Shown in pieces: positions 1-12,285 of a stretch of 64,000 bases of DNA. The notes below the pieces were generated by a model. That model did no database searches, was not told the origin of the DNA, and saw nothing but the letters and a program-made list of their open reading frames with translations. Numbering within the stretch: the first letter of the stretch is position 1; each line of letters begins with the position of its first letter. Source of the stretch: Eulemur rufifrons (Eukaryota; Chordata; Mammalia; Primates; Lemuridae); contig NC_090985.1 of the NCBI RefSeq assembly GCF_041146395.1, positions 1,711,501-1,775,500 on the forward strand. Direction: 5' to 3'. A program made the position numbers and the translations under genes.

Positions 1-830
1 TGTCATTTGTTTCAGGTAAGTTTTTAATTTCTTTCTTAATCTCCTCATTGACACACTGGTCATTCAGGAGCATATTGTTTAACTTCTGTGTGTTTGTATA
101 TTTTCCAATGTTTCTCTTGTTATTGATTTCTAGTTTTATTCCATGGTGGTCACAGAAAATACTTGGTATGATTTCAATTTTTTTTTTGAATTTTTTAAAA
201 CTTGTTTTGTTGCCTAACATATGGTCTGTCCTTGAGAATGATCCATGAGCTGAGGAGAAGAATGTGTATTCTGCAGCTGTCGGGTGAAATGTTCTGTAAA
301 TATCTATTAGGTCCATTTGGTCTGTAGTGCAGATTAAGTCCAATGTTTCTTTGTTGATTTTCTGTTTGGAAGATCTGTCCAATGCTGAGAGTGGAGTGTT
401 GAAATCTCCAAGATTATTGTATTGGGGTCTAACTCTCTCTTTGGCCCCGATGATATTTGTTTTATATATCTGGGTGCTCCAGTGCTGGGTGCATAAATAT
501 TTAGAATTGTTATATCCTCTTGCTGAATTGACCCTTTATCATTATATAATGACCTTCTTTGTCTCTTACAGTTCTTGTGTTGAAATCGGTTTTATCTGAT
601 AGAAGTATAGCTACTCCTGCTCTTTTTTGATTTCCCTTGGCATGGAATATTTTTTTCATCCCTTTATTTTCAGTCTGTGTGTGTCTTCATAGGTGAAGTG
701 TGTTTCTTGCAGACAACATATAGTTGAGTCCTGGTTTTTTATCCACTCAGACACTCTGTCTTTTGATTGGAGAGTTTAGTCCATTCACACTCAGTGTTGT
801 TATCGATAGGTAAGGACTTACTCCTGCCAT
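1..830 (-). pseudogene. L1 ORF2 remnant (endonuclease region, partial)
   Basis: The ATG (plus-strand cat at 828-830) opens a frame whose start reads MAGVSPYLSITTLSVNGL, the usual start of L1 ORF2p. Further in, FHAKGNQKRAGVAILLSDK is recognisable from the apurinic/apyrimidinic-type endonuclease domain, which nicks target DNA in the intact protein. About 275 codons would fit before the window edge, so the reverse transcriptase domain is not included. No open stretch over 60 codons remains on this strand, so the frame is broken by shifts and stops. It is a fossil inside the L1. Confidence 0.85.
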
Positions 831-1307
831 GTTGTTACTTGATTTCTGGTTGCTTTGTGGTCCTCTCTTTCTTTTTTATTTCCTTCCTGTCTTCTTTTGT
901 TAAAAGTGATTTTCTCTGGTAGTGTGTTTTAATTTCTTGCTTTTTATGTTTTGTGCATCTGTTGTAGGTGTTTTGATTTGAGGTAACCGTGAAGCTTGCA
1001 AAAAACATTTTATAACTAATTATTTTAAATATATGACAACTTTGCTGGTAAACAAACATGCAAAGAGAAATCTAACAAATGCTACCCTTTAATTCCATCC
1101 CCCCAACTTGTTAACTTTTTATTGTTTCTATCCATATCTCTTTACGCTATCTATCTCTCAAAAAGCTGTTGTAGTTTTTTTTGGTAGGTTTGTCTCTTAG
1201 TCTTCCCACTGAAGATATAAGTGGTTTATATACGACAGTGATAGCAATGAGTGTTCTGTATTTGTGTGCTTATTGTTACCAGTGAGTTGTGTACCTTGAT
1301 TTCTTGT

Positions 1308-2137
1308 TCATTGCCATCTTTTTCTCTTAGATTGAAGACCTCCCTTTAGCATCTCTTGTAGGACAGGTCTGGTGCTGATGAAATCCCTCAGCTTTTGTTT
1401 GGGTATTTCTCTTTCATGTTTGGAGGGTGTTTTTGCAGGATGTAATATTCTAAGGTTAAGGGTTTATTGCTTCAACACTTTGAATGTGTCATTCCACTCT
1501 CTCCTGTATGGTTTCCACTGAGAAGTCTGTGGCCACATGTATTGAAGCTCCTTTATATGTTGTTGTTTTCTTTTTCCTTGCTTCTCTTAGGACCTTTTCT
1601 TTATCCATGACCTTTGTGATCTTATTATAAATGCTTTGATGTAGTCTTGTTTGGATTAAATCTGCTTGGTATTCTTTGGCCTTCTTGTATCTGAATATCT
1701 ATATTTTTCACTAGGTTTAGAATGTTTTCTGTTATTATTTCTTGAATAAACTTTCTATTTCAATCTCTCTCTCTGCCTCCTCTTTAAGGCCAATAACTCT
1801 TAGATGTGCCCCTTTGCAGCTGTTTTCTAGATCTTGTAGGCATGCTTCATTCTTTTTATTTTTCCCCCTTCTGACTATATTTTCAAATAGCCTGTCTTCA
1901 GGCTCACTAATTCTTTCTTCCGCTTGAGCACTTCTGCTTTTGAGAGCATGCATTTCTCGGTTTGTCAATTGAATTCTTCAACTCCAGAATTTCTGCTTGA
2001 TTTTTAAAAAATTCTTTCAGTCTCTTTGTTAAATTTCTCTGTTAGGCTTCTGAATTCCTTCTCTGTGTTGTCTTGTAGTTCACTGAGCTTCTTCAGGACA
2101 GATACTTTGAATTCTTTGTCTGAAGGGTCACATATCT
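1308..2137 (-). pseudogene. L1 ORF1 remnant
   Basis: The ORF1 product of intact L1 is a trimeric coiled-coil RNA-binding chaperone. Here a 77-codon open piece at 1735-1968 contains AEERISEPEDRLFENIV and the following lysine-rich segment typical of the coiled coil running into the RRM domain. The likely start is the ATG whose complement is at 2135-2137. The end is a TGA (complement tca at 1308-1310) after a C-terminal stretch reading RDFISTRPVLQEMLKG. A stop near 2008 and frameshifts break it. Length (about 276 codons) fits this L1 age class. Confidence 0.82.
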
Positions 2138-2715
2138 CCATCACTCCAGGTCGTTAGAACCTTATTTAGTTCATTTGGTGAGGTCGTGTTTTTCTGGGAT
2201 GTTCTTGATGCTTGTGAATATTGGTCCATGTCTGGGCATTAGAGATTTATTTTAATGTTCACAGTCTGGGCTTGTTTGTCCTTCTTGAGGTCTTTCCAGA
2301 TACTCAGAGGGAATTGAGTGTTGTGGTCTAAGTCTTTGGTCACTGCAGCCATATCAGCACTGGGGGTGCCCCAAGCCCAGTAATGCTATGGCTGTTGCAG
2401 ACCCCTCGTGGTACCGCCTTGGTGGGCTTGGGTGACATACAGGAGAACTCCCTGGATTACCAGGGAGAGTCTCTCACTCTCTTCCCTCACTCTCTGTGCT
2501 GGGCTGCGGGAGTTGGTGGAGGATGATGTGGGCACCCACTCATGGCCACCGGGGCCAGGTTACAGCTGAAGCCAGTCCAGCCTCACCCGAAGCCCAGTGT
2601 GACTGCTGCCTGGCTACTGCTGAGGCTTATTCAAAGCCCAAGGGCTCTTTAGTCGGCAGGTGGTATACCACCCGCTGGTGTAAGGGTGTGGATAAAAGGG
2701 CGCTCGAAAATTACA

Positions 2716-3644
2716 CCGCTACCTTTACACACACATAGGTACAAACTTTCTATCAAAATCTTAACAATGTTCAGTCATTTAATCTAACCATTTGGCTTCT
2801 AGGAAGTTATCCTTAGGAAATAATCAAGAATATAAAATAGACTTACATAGGAGAATCCCTGCTCTACCCTTAGTAACAGTGAAAACTTGCAGACAGTCTG
2901 CTTCCAGCCGTAGGGATTCAGTCATCATGCTATAGAGTAACACTGAGTGCCGTGGAAAGATTTTCAAGACGCTGTTTATGACAAAACTGGTCACCACATA
3001 GCTCGTGTGTGATTCCCTCCCCACCCCTGCCCCTCCTCCACCACTCAAACTTGGACAAACAGCTGGCTGGGCACCAAAATGTTAACCAGGATACATTTCT
3101 GTTGATGCTGTTTAATTGCATTTTTAATTAACCATTACAAAGAAGAAAGCCCAAGCCCATTCTTCAGGATTCATGTGAAGTAGTTATAAAACGGTAGCAG
3201 TAAGATCCCTTGTTACTGTAATTTGTTCTGGAACCACACTGGATGGCATCGTCCCACTCCCGCGGAAAATGCTCTTTCACTAGAGAGAACAAATCATTCT
3301 GGATAAGTCTAACCCCCTCGTGTGTGAGGGTTGTCAAACGGATAGATGAAGTTGACATAAATACCACATTTCATTCTGTCCAGCTCTGATGCCAACTCCT
3401 ACCGAGGCTTTGCCCACCAGGATTTCACCAGGAGACGTGGTCATTCCCAAAGGAACTTGCCCAGAGCTTCCCGGCGGGTGGGGGGGGTGGTGTTCCAGAG
3501 CAGGGGCCGGCAAGGAGGCCTGGCCTGGTCCTGGCCCTGGTCCTTCTCAGCCAGGGCCCTGGCCGCTGCCTGGGCCGCAGAATCCTCATGTGTGGGGTGA
3601 GGGGTCTGTTCCACCTGCAGTTCTTCTGTGGGTGGGTCATTAAA
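2716..3644. other. Unassigned spacer
   Basis: About 2750-2900 resembles decayed L1-type 3' sequence (tttggcttctaggaagttat), but I cannot place it firmly. 3370-3620 is GC-rich with a run of eight or more Gs near 3480. I see no exon signals and no gene. Confidence 0.4.
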
Positions 3645-3998
3645 TACACATTAAAAATTTACCTTTTAAACCATTTTTAGGTGTACAGTTTAGTGGCATT
3701 TAATTACATTCACACTGTTGTGCAACCATCACCATCATCCATCTCTGGAACTATTTCATCTTCCCAAACTGAAACTCTGTACCCATTAAACAAAAACGCC
3801 CAGTCCCTCCTCACCCAGCCCCTGGCGACCACCATTCTACTCTCTGTCCCTGCAAATTTGACTACACTCGGGATCGAGTATAATGGACTCACATAGCATT
3901 TGTCCTTTTGTGTCTGGCTTATTTCACTTAGAGTAATGTCCTTAAGGTTCATTCATGTGACAGACTGCATTCCTTTTTAAGGCTGAATAATTTTCTTT
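3645..3998 (-). mobile_element. Ancient L1M 3' fragment, antisense
   Basis: The phrase order (taaaccatttttaggtgtac, then 'gcaaccatcaccatc', then 'tgtctggcttatttcactta', then 'ggctgaataat') is the reverse complement of the 3' end of L1M-class elements. It stops abruptly where the younger L1 poly(T) begins and does not resume on the other side. Confidence 0.75.
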
Positions 3999-3999
3999 C

Positions 4000-4560
4000 T
4001 CTCTCTCTCTCTCTTTTTTTTTCTTTTTTTTTTTTTTGGTTTTTCTTTCTTTTTTTTCCAGAATATTATGGGGGTGCAAATGTCTATGTTACATATATTT
4101 CCTTTGCCCCACCCGAGTCAGAACTACAAGCCCAAGTCAGAACTAATTCCATCCCATAGATGGTGCGCACCGCACCCATTAGGTGTGAGTGTGAATATGC
4201 CCATCCCCTCCTCCCCCTCCCACCTGCCTGACACCCGATGAATTACTACTGTATGTGCACTTAAGTGTTGATCAGTTAGTACCAATTTGATGGTGAGTCC
4301 ATGTGGTGTTTGTTGTTCCATTCTTGTGATGCTTCACTTAGTAGAATGGGGTCCAGGTCCATCCAGGATGATACAAGAGATGCTAGATCACCACTGTTTT
4401 TTGTGGCTGAGTAGAACTCCATGGTATAGATATACCACATTTTATTGTATGTACATGCCATATTTTCTTTACCATTCATATATTTTGGATAAATACCCAG
4501 AAGTGGAATTGCTGGATCAGATGGTAATTCTGTGTTTAGTTTTTTGAGAAACCACCATGC
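4000..4560 (-). mobile_element. Lemur-type L1, 5'-truncated, antisense
   Basis: A T-rich tract at about 4010-4057 is the poly(A) tail in antisense. The 3' UTR follows, then the ORF2 C-terminus: the minus-strand frame at 4276-4608 contains MWYIYTMEFYSATKN and SSWMDLDPILLSEASQ, the usual L1 ORF2p tail. The 3' UTR wording ('cacccattaggtgtgag', 'cctgacacccgatgaa') matches what I recall of strepsirrhine L1. This makes it a lineage-specific insertion, abutting the older L1M fragment. I found no clear target-site duplication. Confidence 0.8.
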
Positions 4561-5599
4561 TTGATCTGCACTTCTTAACCGAGCCTTGGGACCTGTGACC
4601 CTTTGCAATCGCAGGCTGTACTTCAGTACCTACGGGCATTTTTGGGGGGAGAAAGTCCACAGCTTCAACGAAGGGTATCAGTGATTCTGAAAGATTAAGG
4701 ACAGAGAACTAGACGGTACTTACAGGCTCTTTGAAAACCCATACTTTTGGATTCTGAGCGCTGTGAGTGCAGACTGTGGAGGGTAAGGAGTTAGGGTTTA
4801 TCCCGCAGTCAAGCCCAGGGGCCGTGAGTCTGTCGCAGCTCTGCGCACGAGGAAGGGGGTCTCTGGATACCCCAGAGCCCAGCGCAGAAGCACCTGCCGG
4901 CCCAGCAGATGAGACAGGGAGCAGTCCTGGAAGCAGAGGCAGCAGGTCTGGCTGGAGTGTTCGTGCCATGGTGACTGTGTGACCTTGAGCACATCCCTTA
5001 GCTGCGCGAGGCCTGTTCCTTATCCCTAAAACGGTTCCTTATCCCTAAACCCGCCACACAGCCAAGCAAGGATCAGATGAAGTTCTGCAGGTAGAAACAT
5101 CTTGCAAGAGGAAATGGGGGCTTGGACCCGCTCATTAAATGGATGGGCAAGGTCTGGGTTTAGAACAAAACAGAAAACACTTTGAGAACTGTTGGGCAAG
5201 AGCTTGCCCTGTGGCTGCCCTCGCTACGGGGTTACTTGGGGTTACTTAATCCTCACGCTGTTGCTACATGATGAACCTCGGGGCTGGTCCCAGCTTGTTC
5301 ACGCCTGGCCCTACCTGGCCGCGTCTGGGTGTGGGTGGAGACGGGCCCAGGGCCTCCAGACCCGCACGGGTGCCGTCTCCTGTCTGAATGCCCCAGGCCC
5401 GCTCTGCCACGCTGCCGAGAGCCCCAGACGGGCCTGTGAGGCCACGCAGCTCCCAGCCCACCCGGCAAGTCCCAAGGCGGGACGGGACCTGGAGTGGGCA
5501 GCGTCTCCGGAACTGCAGCAGGGCTGGAGCAGGGACCACCCAGAGCCGCGGGGACGTCCTCGGAGGTGAAAGTCACACTTAAGAAGGGGGCTCAGGGGA
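4561..5599. other. Unassigned spacer, partly GC-rich
   Basis: 4960-5040 has a short MIR-like phrase (tgtgaccttgagcacatccc). 5190-5575 is GC- and CpG-richer, giving chance open frames in several phases. No splice-site pair or ATG context supports an exon. Confidence 0.4.
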
Positions 5600-5960
5600 A
5601 CTTGTGTGTGCCCTTTAAGAAACTTTTTTAAATTTCAAATTTTAATATTTCATCTCCTGAAGGAGTGGATAAAAACCATATTTTCACAGTTCAAGGGTAA
5701 AAAAGGCTAAGGGGACAATATGAAAACTTATATTCCCACTGCTGAATCTGAAATAGAATATTGCCAGGACTTTAGGGACCCACTTTCTCCCCCCTCCCCC
5801 CAATCACATTCTTTCCCCCTCATATTCCAGGGTAACCACCGTCCCGATTTCCCCTCAGTCATTCCTTTCTTCACAGCAAAACCGTGTGTAAGTGTGTGAT
5901 ATATGTTTGTGTATACATATATGCACGTGTGAATATAAGTTTGCTCTTTATGATTCTGTG
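5600..5960 (-). mobile_element. Probable ancient L1M fragment, antisense
   Basis: AT-rich sequence with the loose phrase order of L1M 3' ends (tattcccactgctg, ccagggtaaccaccgt, then a TG/TA-rich stretch around 5885-5935). Highly diverged, so family and ends are uncertain. Confidence 0.4.
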
Positions 5961-6198
5961 TCATGACAACCCTGCCGCTGTAGTCTTCATCCCCTTCTTT
6001 CACTCGACGCGACCCCTGTGGACCTGCCCGTGTTGACCGCGAGGCCGCTGTTGGCACCTGTCACCGTGCGGCGTTGCAAGGCCCTCCCGGTTCATGCAGC
6101 CGGCTCTCGGTGGCATTTAGATCACATTCCCGGCTTTTGCCACTAAAGGTCGTTTTGCATGAATACGCCCCGTGAAGGAAGAGACTTCTGGTTGGTGG

Positions 6199-6539
<341 letters not shown>

Positions 6540-6544
6540 TGGTT

Positions 6545-6718
6545 GGTGGTTCTTGATCTTGGTCACACACCGAGAGGACCCAAGAGGCTCCTACAAATGC
6601 CGACGCCTCGGTCCAGCCTCAGAACTGCCATTTCACGAGTCCGAGGCTCAGCCTGGGCGCCTGGACCTTTAAGGACTCCACAGAGGCCACTAGTGGGCAT
6701 CCCAGGGTGAGAACCTCT
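6545..6718 (+). mobile_element. MER5-like hAT fossil
   Basis: Starts ggtggttcttgatcttgg and ends gggtgagaacctctg, mirroring the terminal repeats of MER5-type Charlie MITEs (gtggttctcaacc ... ggttgagaaccactg). The Alu at 6199 landed at its left edge. Confidence 0.6.
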
Positions 6719-6757
6719 GCTCAGAAAGGGCATCCCCACCCCAGTGTGCACACAGTC

Positions 6758-6868
6758 AGCCAGGGAGACAGATTCAGCAGCTCACGATGGGACCTGAGAT
6801 TCTGCATTTGTAGGAAGATCCCAGGTGACACTGGTCCCGCCCCACTCTGAGGACCGCTGAGTCACACA
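6758..6868 (-). mobile_element. MER20/MER5-like hAT fragment, antisense
   Basis: The phrase order cagattcagcag, gggacctgagattctgcattt, gatcccaggtgacactggtc, gaggaccgctga is that of reverse-complement MER20/MER5. Confidence 0.6.
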
Positions 6869-6999
6869 GGATCCGCCTGTTCAGCCGGGTGGTGCCCAGT
6901 CATTTTCCAAAGTCGGGCCCCTCTTTACCCCCCACCCACGGAGGACGGGTGTTCTGGTCTTCCACCCCTGACATGCCCTGACCTTATGCACGTTTGCCT

Positions 7000-7330
7000 G
7001 AGTAGTGGATGTGCAGTGTTGTGCTCCTGATTACTCATGAGCATAAGCAGCTCTTCAAAAGCATGTGGGTCATCTGTAAGTTCTGTATTGTGACATGTCT
7101 GTGCATGACTCTTACCTGTATAGATTTCTGTATCTTTCTTTTTCACAGGCATTATTTATATATTCTGGATGTTAATCTTTCATTTCTTTCTTATGCTGTA
7201 AATATATTCTCTCAATTTCTCCCTTGGATTTTATTTATGTCACTGGTGTGCCTGGGCAATGTTTTCCTCTCTGTGCCACGTGCTGTCACCTTAAAGAAGA
7301 TCTTGGCGTCCTCCCATGCAAGTCTCAGGG
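7000..7330 (-). mobile_element. L1-like fragment, antisense
   Basis: Contains tttatatattctggatgtta followed by tgtaaatatattctctcaat and a cttggattttatttatg segment, the usual order of antisense L1 ORF2 3' sequence. Strongly diverged. Confidence 0.5.
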
Positions 7331-7434
7331 GGGCTTTGCCTTAAAAAAAGACCATTTGTTTCGTAATTAATGGCCAATAAAAAATAAATTATAATACACA
7401 TTCTTTTAATCAGATTCCAATTATCAAGCTAACT

Positions 7435-7660
7435 GATGCACAGAATTCACTCACTCATGCATTCAACAAATGTTTGGGACTCTGCACACTCGGTTTGGTT
7501 CTTTTGGATTCAGCAGTGAACAGAGAAGATCCTGCCCCTTGGGGCTTCTATTCCCGCAGAGGAAACAGACAATAAACAAATGAACAAATAAGAAAATCAA
7601 ATTGTAATACACACTCGAAGGGAAATAAACACACTGAGAACGTGGTTAAGGGTATCCGAG
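7435..7660 (+). repeat. Ancient mammalian interspersed repeat
   Basis: Has the order 'cattcaacaaatgtttggg', then 'cagtgaacagagaagatcctgcc', then 'gaaacagacaataaacaaatg'. This is a widespread old mammalian repeat seen several more times in this window (near 13.6, 15.2, 24.4, 28.9, 32.9 and 49.6 kb). I do not assign a family name. Confidence 0.6.
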
Positions 7661-7714
7661 CTCTAGGCCCTCAAGAGCATCAGGGCACAGTGGCTTGTCC
7701 TCCTTCTGTGGACT

Positions 7715-7900
7715 CCGTTTACCTGAGCTTGAATTTTAGCTCCACCAGCTACCGGCCGTGTGTTGCAGGATGCTGTTCAGCTTCTCTGTGCCTCAGTTTC
7801 CCCATCTGTAAAATAAGGATGATCTAGTACTTACCTCGTAATATGAATTTAGAATTAAATGTGCCTAGAACATACTGAGCTATCAATAAATATAAGCTGG
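7715..7900 (+). mobile_element. MIR SINE
   Basis: Shows the MIR core and tail: ttctctgtgcctcagtttcc, ccatctgtaaaataaggatg, and a final tatcaataaatataagc. Confidence 0.85.
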
Positions 7901-8846
7901 TATCATTCAGACAAATAGAATCTTTTATTCTTCACTGGAAGGATTTTTCTACCTAAACACGTTAGTAAAAAGCCTGTTGGACATGTTGGAAAATGGCATC
8001 GTTCACTCAGTGCGTGCTGAATGTTCCTCCCAGGCCCCGAGTCCTGCGCACCAGTGGCTTCTGCGCCTAAGAGAATCCCTTGGGTCTTAAATACTTTTAG
8101 TAAGAATTTTCTTTGTAAAAATTGCTTATCTTCAGAAACCCAGAACGTGTTTTAATTTCTCTCACACACATTTACAATGCGAGGCCTCACCTCGGAGCGC
8201 GGCGGCACAAGCCCGTCAGCGCCGGCTTTTGTCTGTAGACGGCGGCGGCCCTCCGGCAAGTGGTTCCTCTTAGAAAACCCAGAGTGACCTGATGGAGAGC
8301 AGTTTTTGCTTTATTATATGGAGTGGAATTTCTTAAGTCAGTCTCTCTGTCTCTCACACACACGCACACCCCATCCAATCATACTGTACGCTCGCCTGCC
8401 TCCTGTGTTTGCAGAGGACACCGGCTCCCTGACGTGGCTCCTAACCTGACCCGAAGAGCTCTTGTGCCGAACCACAATCTGCCACAAACAGAGAATCGCA
8501 AAACTGGGAGATTCCTTGAAAATTATCTGGTCTGGCCTTCCCCAACATGGGATGGGCCACAAGTTCGGCGGAGCAAGTGGGGAAGGGGGCAGAGGGGAGA
8601 AGGGGGCAGGATGACCGCAGTAGGTCCTGAAATTCATGTTTCCCAACCGTCATCTGCAGCTGGAGTAATACCACGATACCACGTCCACCTACACACTCAC
8701 CGCTATGCTCAAACGTGCAGAGATACGGCTGCGGTTAATAACCGTTCTGCAAATTCGTTTCACAGCATCTTTGGCCTCACTAGTCTCTTACTGTGTTCGA
8801 TATTTTCTTAACCCACAGATAGCTAAGTACAAACCAGCATGCTGGA
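7901..8846. other. Unassigned spacer with short simple repeats
   Basis: Contains a (TC)/(AC) mixed tract at about 8339-8371 and a purine-rich stretch at 8575-8612. No exon signals. Confidence 0.4.
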
Positions 8847-9005
8847 CTGGCGGTTCTCGGGGTGCGGGCCCCAGCCGGCAGGGGCAGCGTCACCTGCAGA
8901 CGCGTTGGCTGCGCGGACTCCACGCCCCCACCGCAGACTCTCTGCAGCGGGACCTCCGGGCCTGGGACCAGGCGTCTGTCTTAACAGACCTTCCCAGCAA
9001 TGCGA
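8847..9005 (+). mobile_element. MER20 hAT fossil
   Basis: Order tggcggttctcggggtgcgg, gcagcgtcacctgcag, cgcagactctctgcag, gtcttaacagacc follows MER20 sense. It carries more CpG than typical copies. Confidence 0.65.
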
Positions 9006-9201
9006 TCTGATTCATGTTACATTTAAGTAAAAAAGGAATCCTATGGAGAATTAATAGTTCTAGAAATGGTCTCTAGAAATAGTTCCTAGAAAGGAAAAGG
9101 CTAACTGTTCTTTGGTTGTAGTAACATGTGAGAACTGGTTTTATTTTTAAATTTTATTTTGTATGCGGGGTAGTTCTTTTATTCTTATTCTTATTATTAT
9201 T

Positions 9202-10113
<912 letters not shown>

Positions 10114-10123
10114 CTGCTTTCAC

Positions 10124-10299
10124 TTTTTTTTTTTTTTTTTTTTTTTGGAGACAGAGTCCCGCTTTGTTGCCCAGGCTAGGGTGAGTGCCGTGGCATCAGC
10201 CTAGTTCACAGCAACCTCAAACTCCTGACCTTGAGCGATCCACCCGCCTCAGCCTCCCAAAGTGCTAGGATTACAGGCGTGAGCCACTGCGCCCAGCCC
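10124..10299 (-). mobile_element. Alu, internally deleted, antisense
   Basis: Poly(T) 10124-10147 followed by right-arm sequence (gagacagagtcccgctttgt) joined directly to the Alu 5' end (gattacaggcgtgagccact). The middle, including the spacer, is missing. Flanked by a 12-bp duplication tgctttcacttt at 10115-10126 and 10301-10312. Confidence 0.85.
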
Positions 10300-10312
10300 T
10301 TGCTTTCACTTT

Positions 10313-10419
10313 AAAAAAAAAAAAAGTTGTTTAATTTTTAGAGTGGGGTCTCACTATGTTGCTCAGGTTGGTCTCAGACTCCTGGCCTTGAGCAATCCTC
10401 CTGCCCTGGCCTCCCAAAT
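10313..10419 (-). mobile_element. Old Alu monomer fragment, antisense
   Basis: A-run, then tagagtggggtctcactatg through ggcctcccaaat, the order of an antisense Alu monomer. A third, diverged copy of the flanking direct repeat (ccctgcttccacttttt, 10420-10436) follows it. Confidence 0.65.
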
Positions 10420-10549
10420 CCCTGCTTCCACTTTTTCCGTCTTGTAATCTATTCTCCACATAGCAACCAAAATGATTTTTTAAAAATTCAAAACAGATCA
10501 TGTTACAAACCCACTTAGAATCCTCCAATGGCTCCCTCCTCCTCTTAAA

Positions 10550-10910
10550 GTGACATATAATAATTGTACAAATTAATGGGGTGCACGGTGATGCTTTGGT
10601 ATGTACACAGCATAGTGATCAGGGTAGTTCACACATCCATCATCTCAGACCTTTGCCATTTCTCTGTGCTGAGAACATTCCATATCCTCCTCCTAGCTAT
10701 CAGAAACTATATAGCACATTAACTGTGGTCACCCTACAATGATATAGAACACTAGGACTGATTCCTTCCACGCAGCTGCAACTTTGTATCTGTAACAATC
10801 TCTCCCTGTCCCCACCCCCACCCTTCACGCCTCTAGTATCCCTTGTTCTACTTTTTACTTCTGTGAGACCACACGTGTGTGAGAACATGTGGTGTCTACA
10901 CTCCCTGTTC
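10550..10910 (-). mobile_element. L1M-type 3' UTR fragment, antisense
   Basis: Order: 'taataattgtacaaattaat', 'tcacacatccatcatctcag', 'gctgagaacattccatatcc', 'ggtcaccctacaatgatata', 'gtgagaacatgtggtgtct'. This is reverse-complement L1M 3' sequence. Confidence 0.7.
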
Positions 10911-11419
10911 CGGCTTGTTTTGGTGAACATCGCCTGCTCTGAGAAGTGGTTAAAGCCGCCCAGTCCCTCAGCGAGGACAGCTGCCTCCCGTCAGGGCACT
11001 TGCTTCCTAAAGGCCTCTCAGTCCTGACACCCCCACTGTCAGGAGCCTGCCAGCCCCGAGCCCATACTCCCCCAGCTCTGGCAGGCCAGCGGTGTGCTGT
11101 GCTCACGCTCCCTCGCCCAGCTCCAGGCGCGGAGTAGCGGCCTCTCTCTTCAACACCCCACGGAGAATGTGGGGTTCAGCCCGGAGGTCGCCACGCTGAC
11201 ACTCACAGGGGTGGGCGGGCGCCGTAAATGCAGGAGGGGGCCAGGCCTGACGCAGTGCTGAGCGGACAAGGCGGTCACATCGCAGTGACACACACCACGT
11301 GGCCGAACCAAGGTGGCAGCGGCCCTGCAATCCACGGGCCATCGGTCTACACCGTCTGAATTAGTTCAACCCCTGCTCCATTTTTCACATTTGATTCATT
11401 TTAGGCAATCCACGGCGTA
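10911..11419. other. Unassigned GC-rich spacer
   Basis: Single-copy looking sequence with open frames in several phases on both strands. No convincing exon. Confidence 0.35.
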
Positions 11420-11456
11420 TGAGTCAGGGTTCTCCAGAGAGGCAGAACCAATAGAC

Positions 11457-11507
11457 GTGTGTGTGCGTGCGTGTGTGTGTGTGTGTTTGTGTGTGTGTGC
11501 GTGTGTT

Positions 11508-11539
<32 letters not shown>

Positions 11540-11554
11540 CGTGCGTGTGCGCAC
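11457..11554. repeat. (GT)n microsatellite, interrupted
   Basis: About 98 bp of GT repeats with periodic GC and TTTG interruptions. It lies at the position where the host repeat normally has a short simple-sequence stretch. Confidence 0.95.
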
Positions 11555-11556
11555 AT

Positions 11557-11882
11557 AGACATGCAGCTCATAACAACGTCTTAGTCAGCAGTGGACCTCA
11601 GTGCTGGTCCCCAGAGATTATAATACTCTATTTTTGCTGTACATTTTCTATGTTTAGATACACTAATATTTAGCATTGTGTTGCCATTGCTTACGGTAGA
11701 AAGGACAGTAACATACTGCACAGGTCTGTAGCCTAGGAGCGATAAGGCCTACCATACAGCCCAGGTGTGCAGGCGGCTGTCTGTTTAGGTCTGAGTAAGT
11801 CCACCCTGTGATGGCCACACAATGACAATGCCTAGCAATGCATCCTCGGAGCCCAATTCCCTCATTAAGTGATGCATGACTA
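11557..11882 (-). mobile_element. Tigger1-like MITE
   Basis: Left end agacatgcagctcataacaa and right end cattaagtgatgcatgact are inverted-repeat-like termini of Tigger1-derived MITEs, with internal phrases gtttagatacactaatattt and ctgtagcctaggagcgataa. TA dinucleotides flank it (11555-11556 and 11883-11884). About 326 bp; no transposase frame. Confidence 0.75.
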
Positions 11883-12285
11883 TATCTAGAGGTTTGAGAG
11901 GAGAAGTGTTAGGGGAACTGGCTCACACGATTATGGTGGCGGAGAAGTCCCACGACAGGCCGTCTGCAAGCCGGAGACCCTGGGGTGCGGGTGGTTGGCT
12001 CAGACCAGGTCCGGAGGCCTCAGAACCAGGGAAGCCACTGGTGTAACTCTTGGGCCGGGGCTGACGGCCTGAGAACTGGGGGCCACTGGTGTAAGTCCTG
12101 GAGTCCCCAGCCAGTTGGATGGTGCCTGTCTACACGGAGGGTGGCTCTTCCCCACTCAGTCTACGGACGCACACGCCAATCTCCTCTGGAAACACCCGCA
12201 CGGACCCACCCAAAGTGACGCTTTGCTGGCTCTCCAGGAGTTGTTTCATCTGGGCAAGGTGGCACCTAAATTAACCATCGCACAG

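Larger units (their letters stand above)
1..2715 (-). mobile_element. Old L1 retrotransposon, 5' part, antisense
   Basis: Read on the minus strand this is a L1 in natural order: a GC-richer 5' UTR (about 2715 to 2140), ORF1 (about 2137 to 1308), an inter-ORF spacer (about 1307 to 831) and the first part of ORF2 (830 down to the window edge). The wording of the 5' UTR and spacer resembles L1MA/L1PB-age elements rather than a young subfamily. That the 5' UTR is present is notable, since most old L1s are 5'-truncated. The 3' part lies outside the window. The exact 5' boundary is uncertain by a few tens of bases, and many indels show that the copy is dead. Confidence 0.88.
11420..12285 (-). repeat. 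Old interspersed repeat, interrupted
   Basis: The left arm starts 'gagtcagggttctccagag' and 'gcagaaccaatagac'. The right arm resumes at about 11890 with 'ggaactggctcacacgatta', 'gaagtcccacgacaggccgt' and ends 'ttaaccatcgcacag'. Together they follow a common mammalian repeat read in reverse. A (GT)n tract and a Tigger1-like MITE separate the arms. Family not assigned. Confidence 0.6.
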
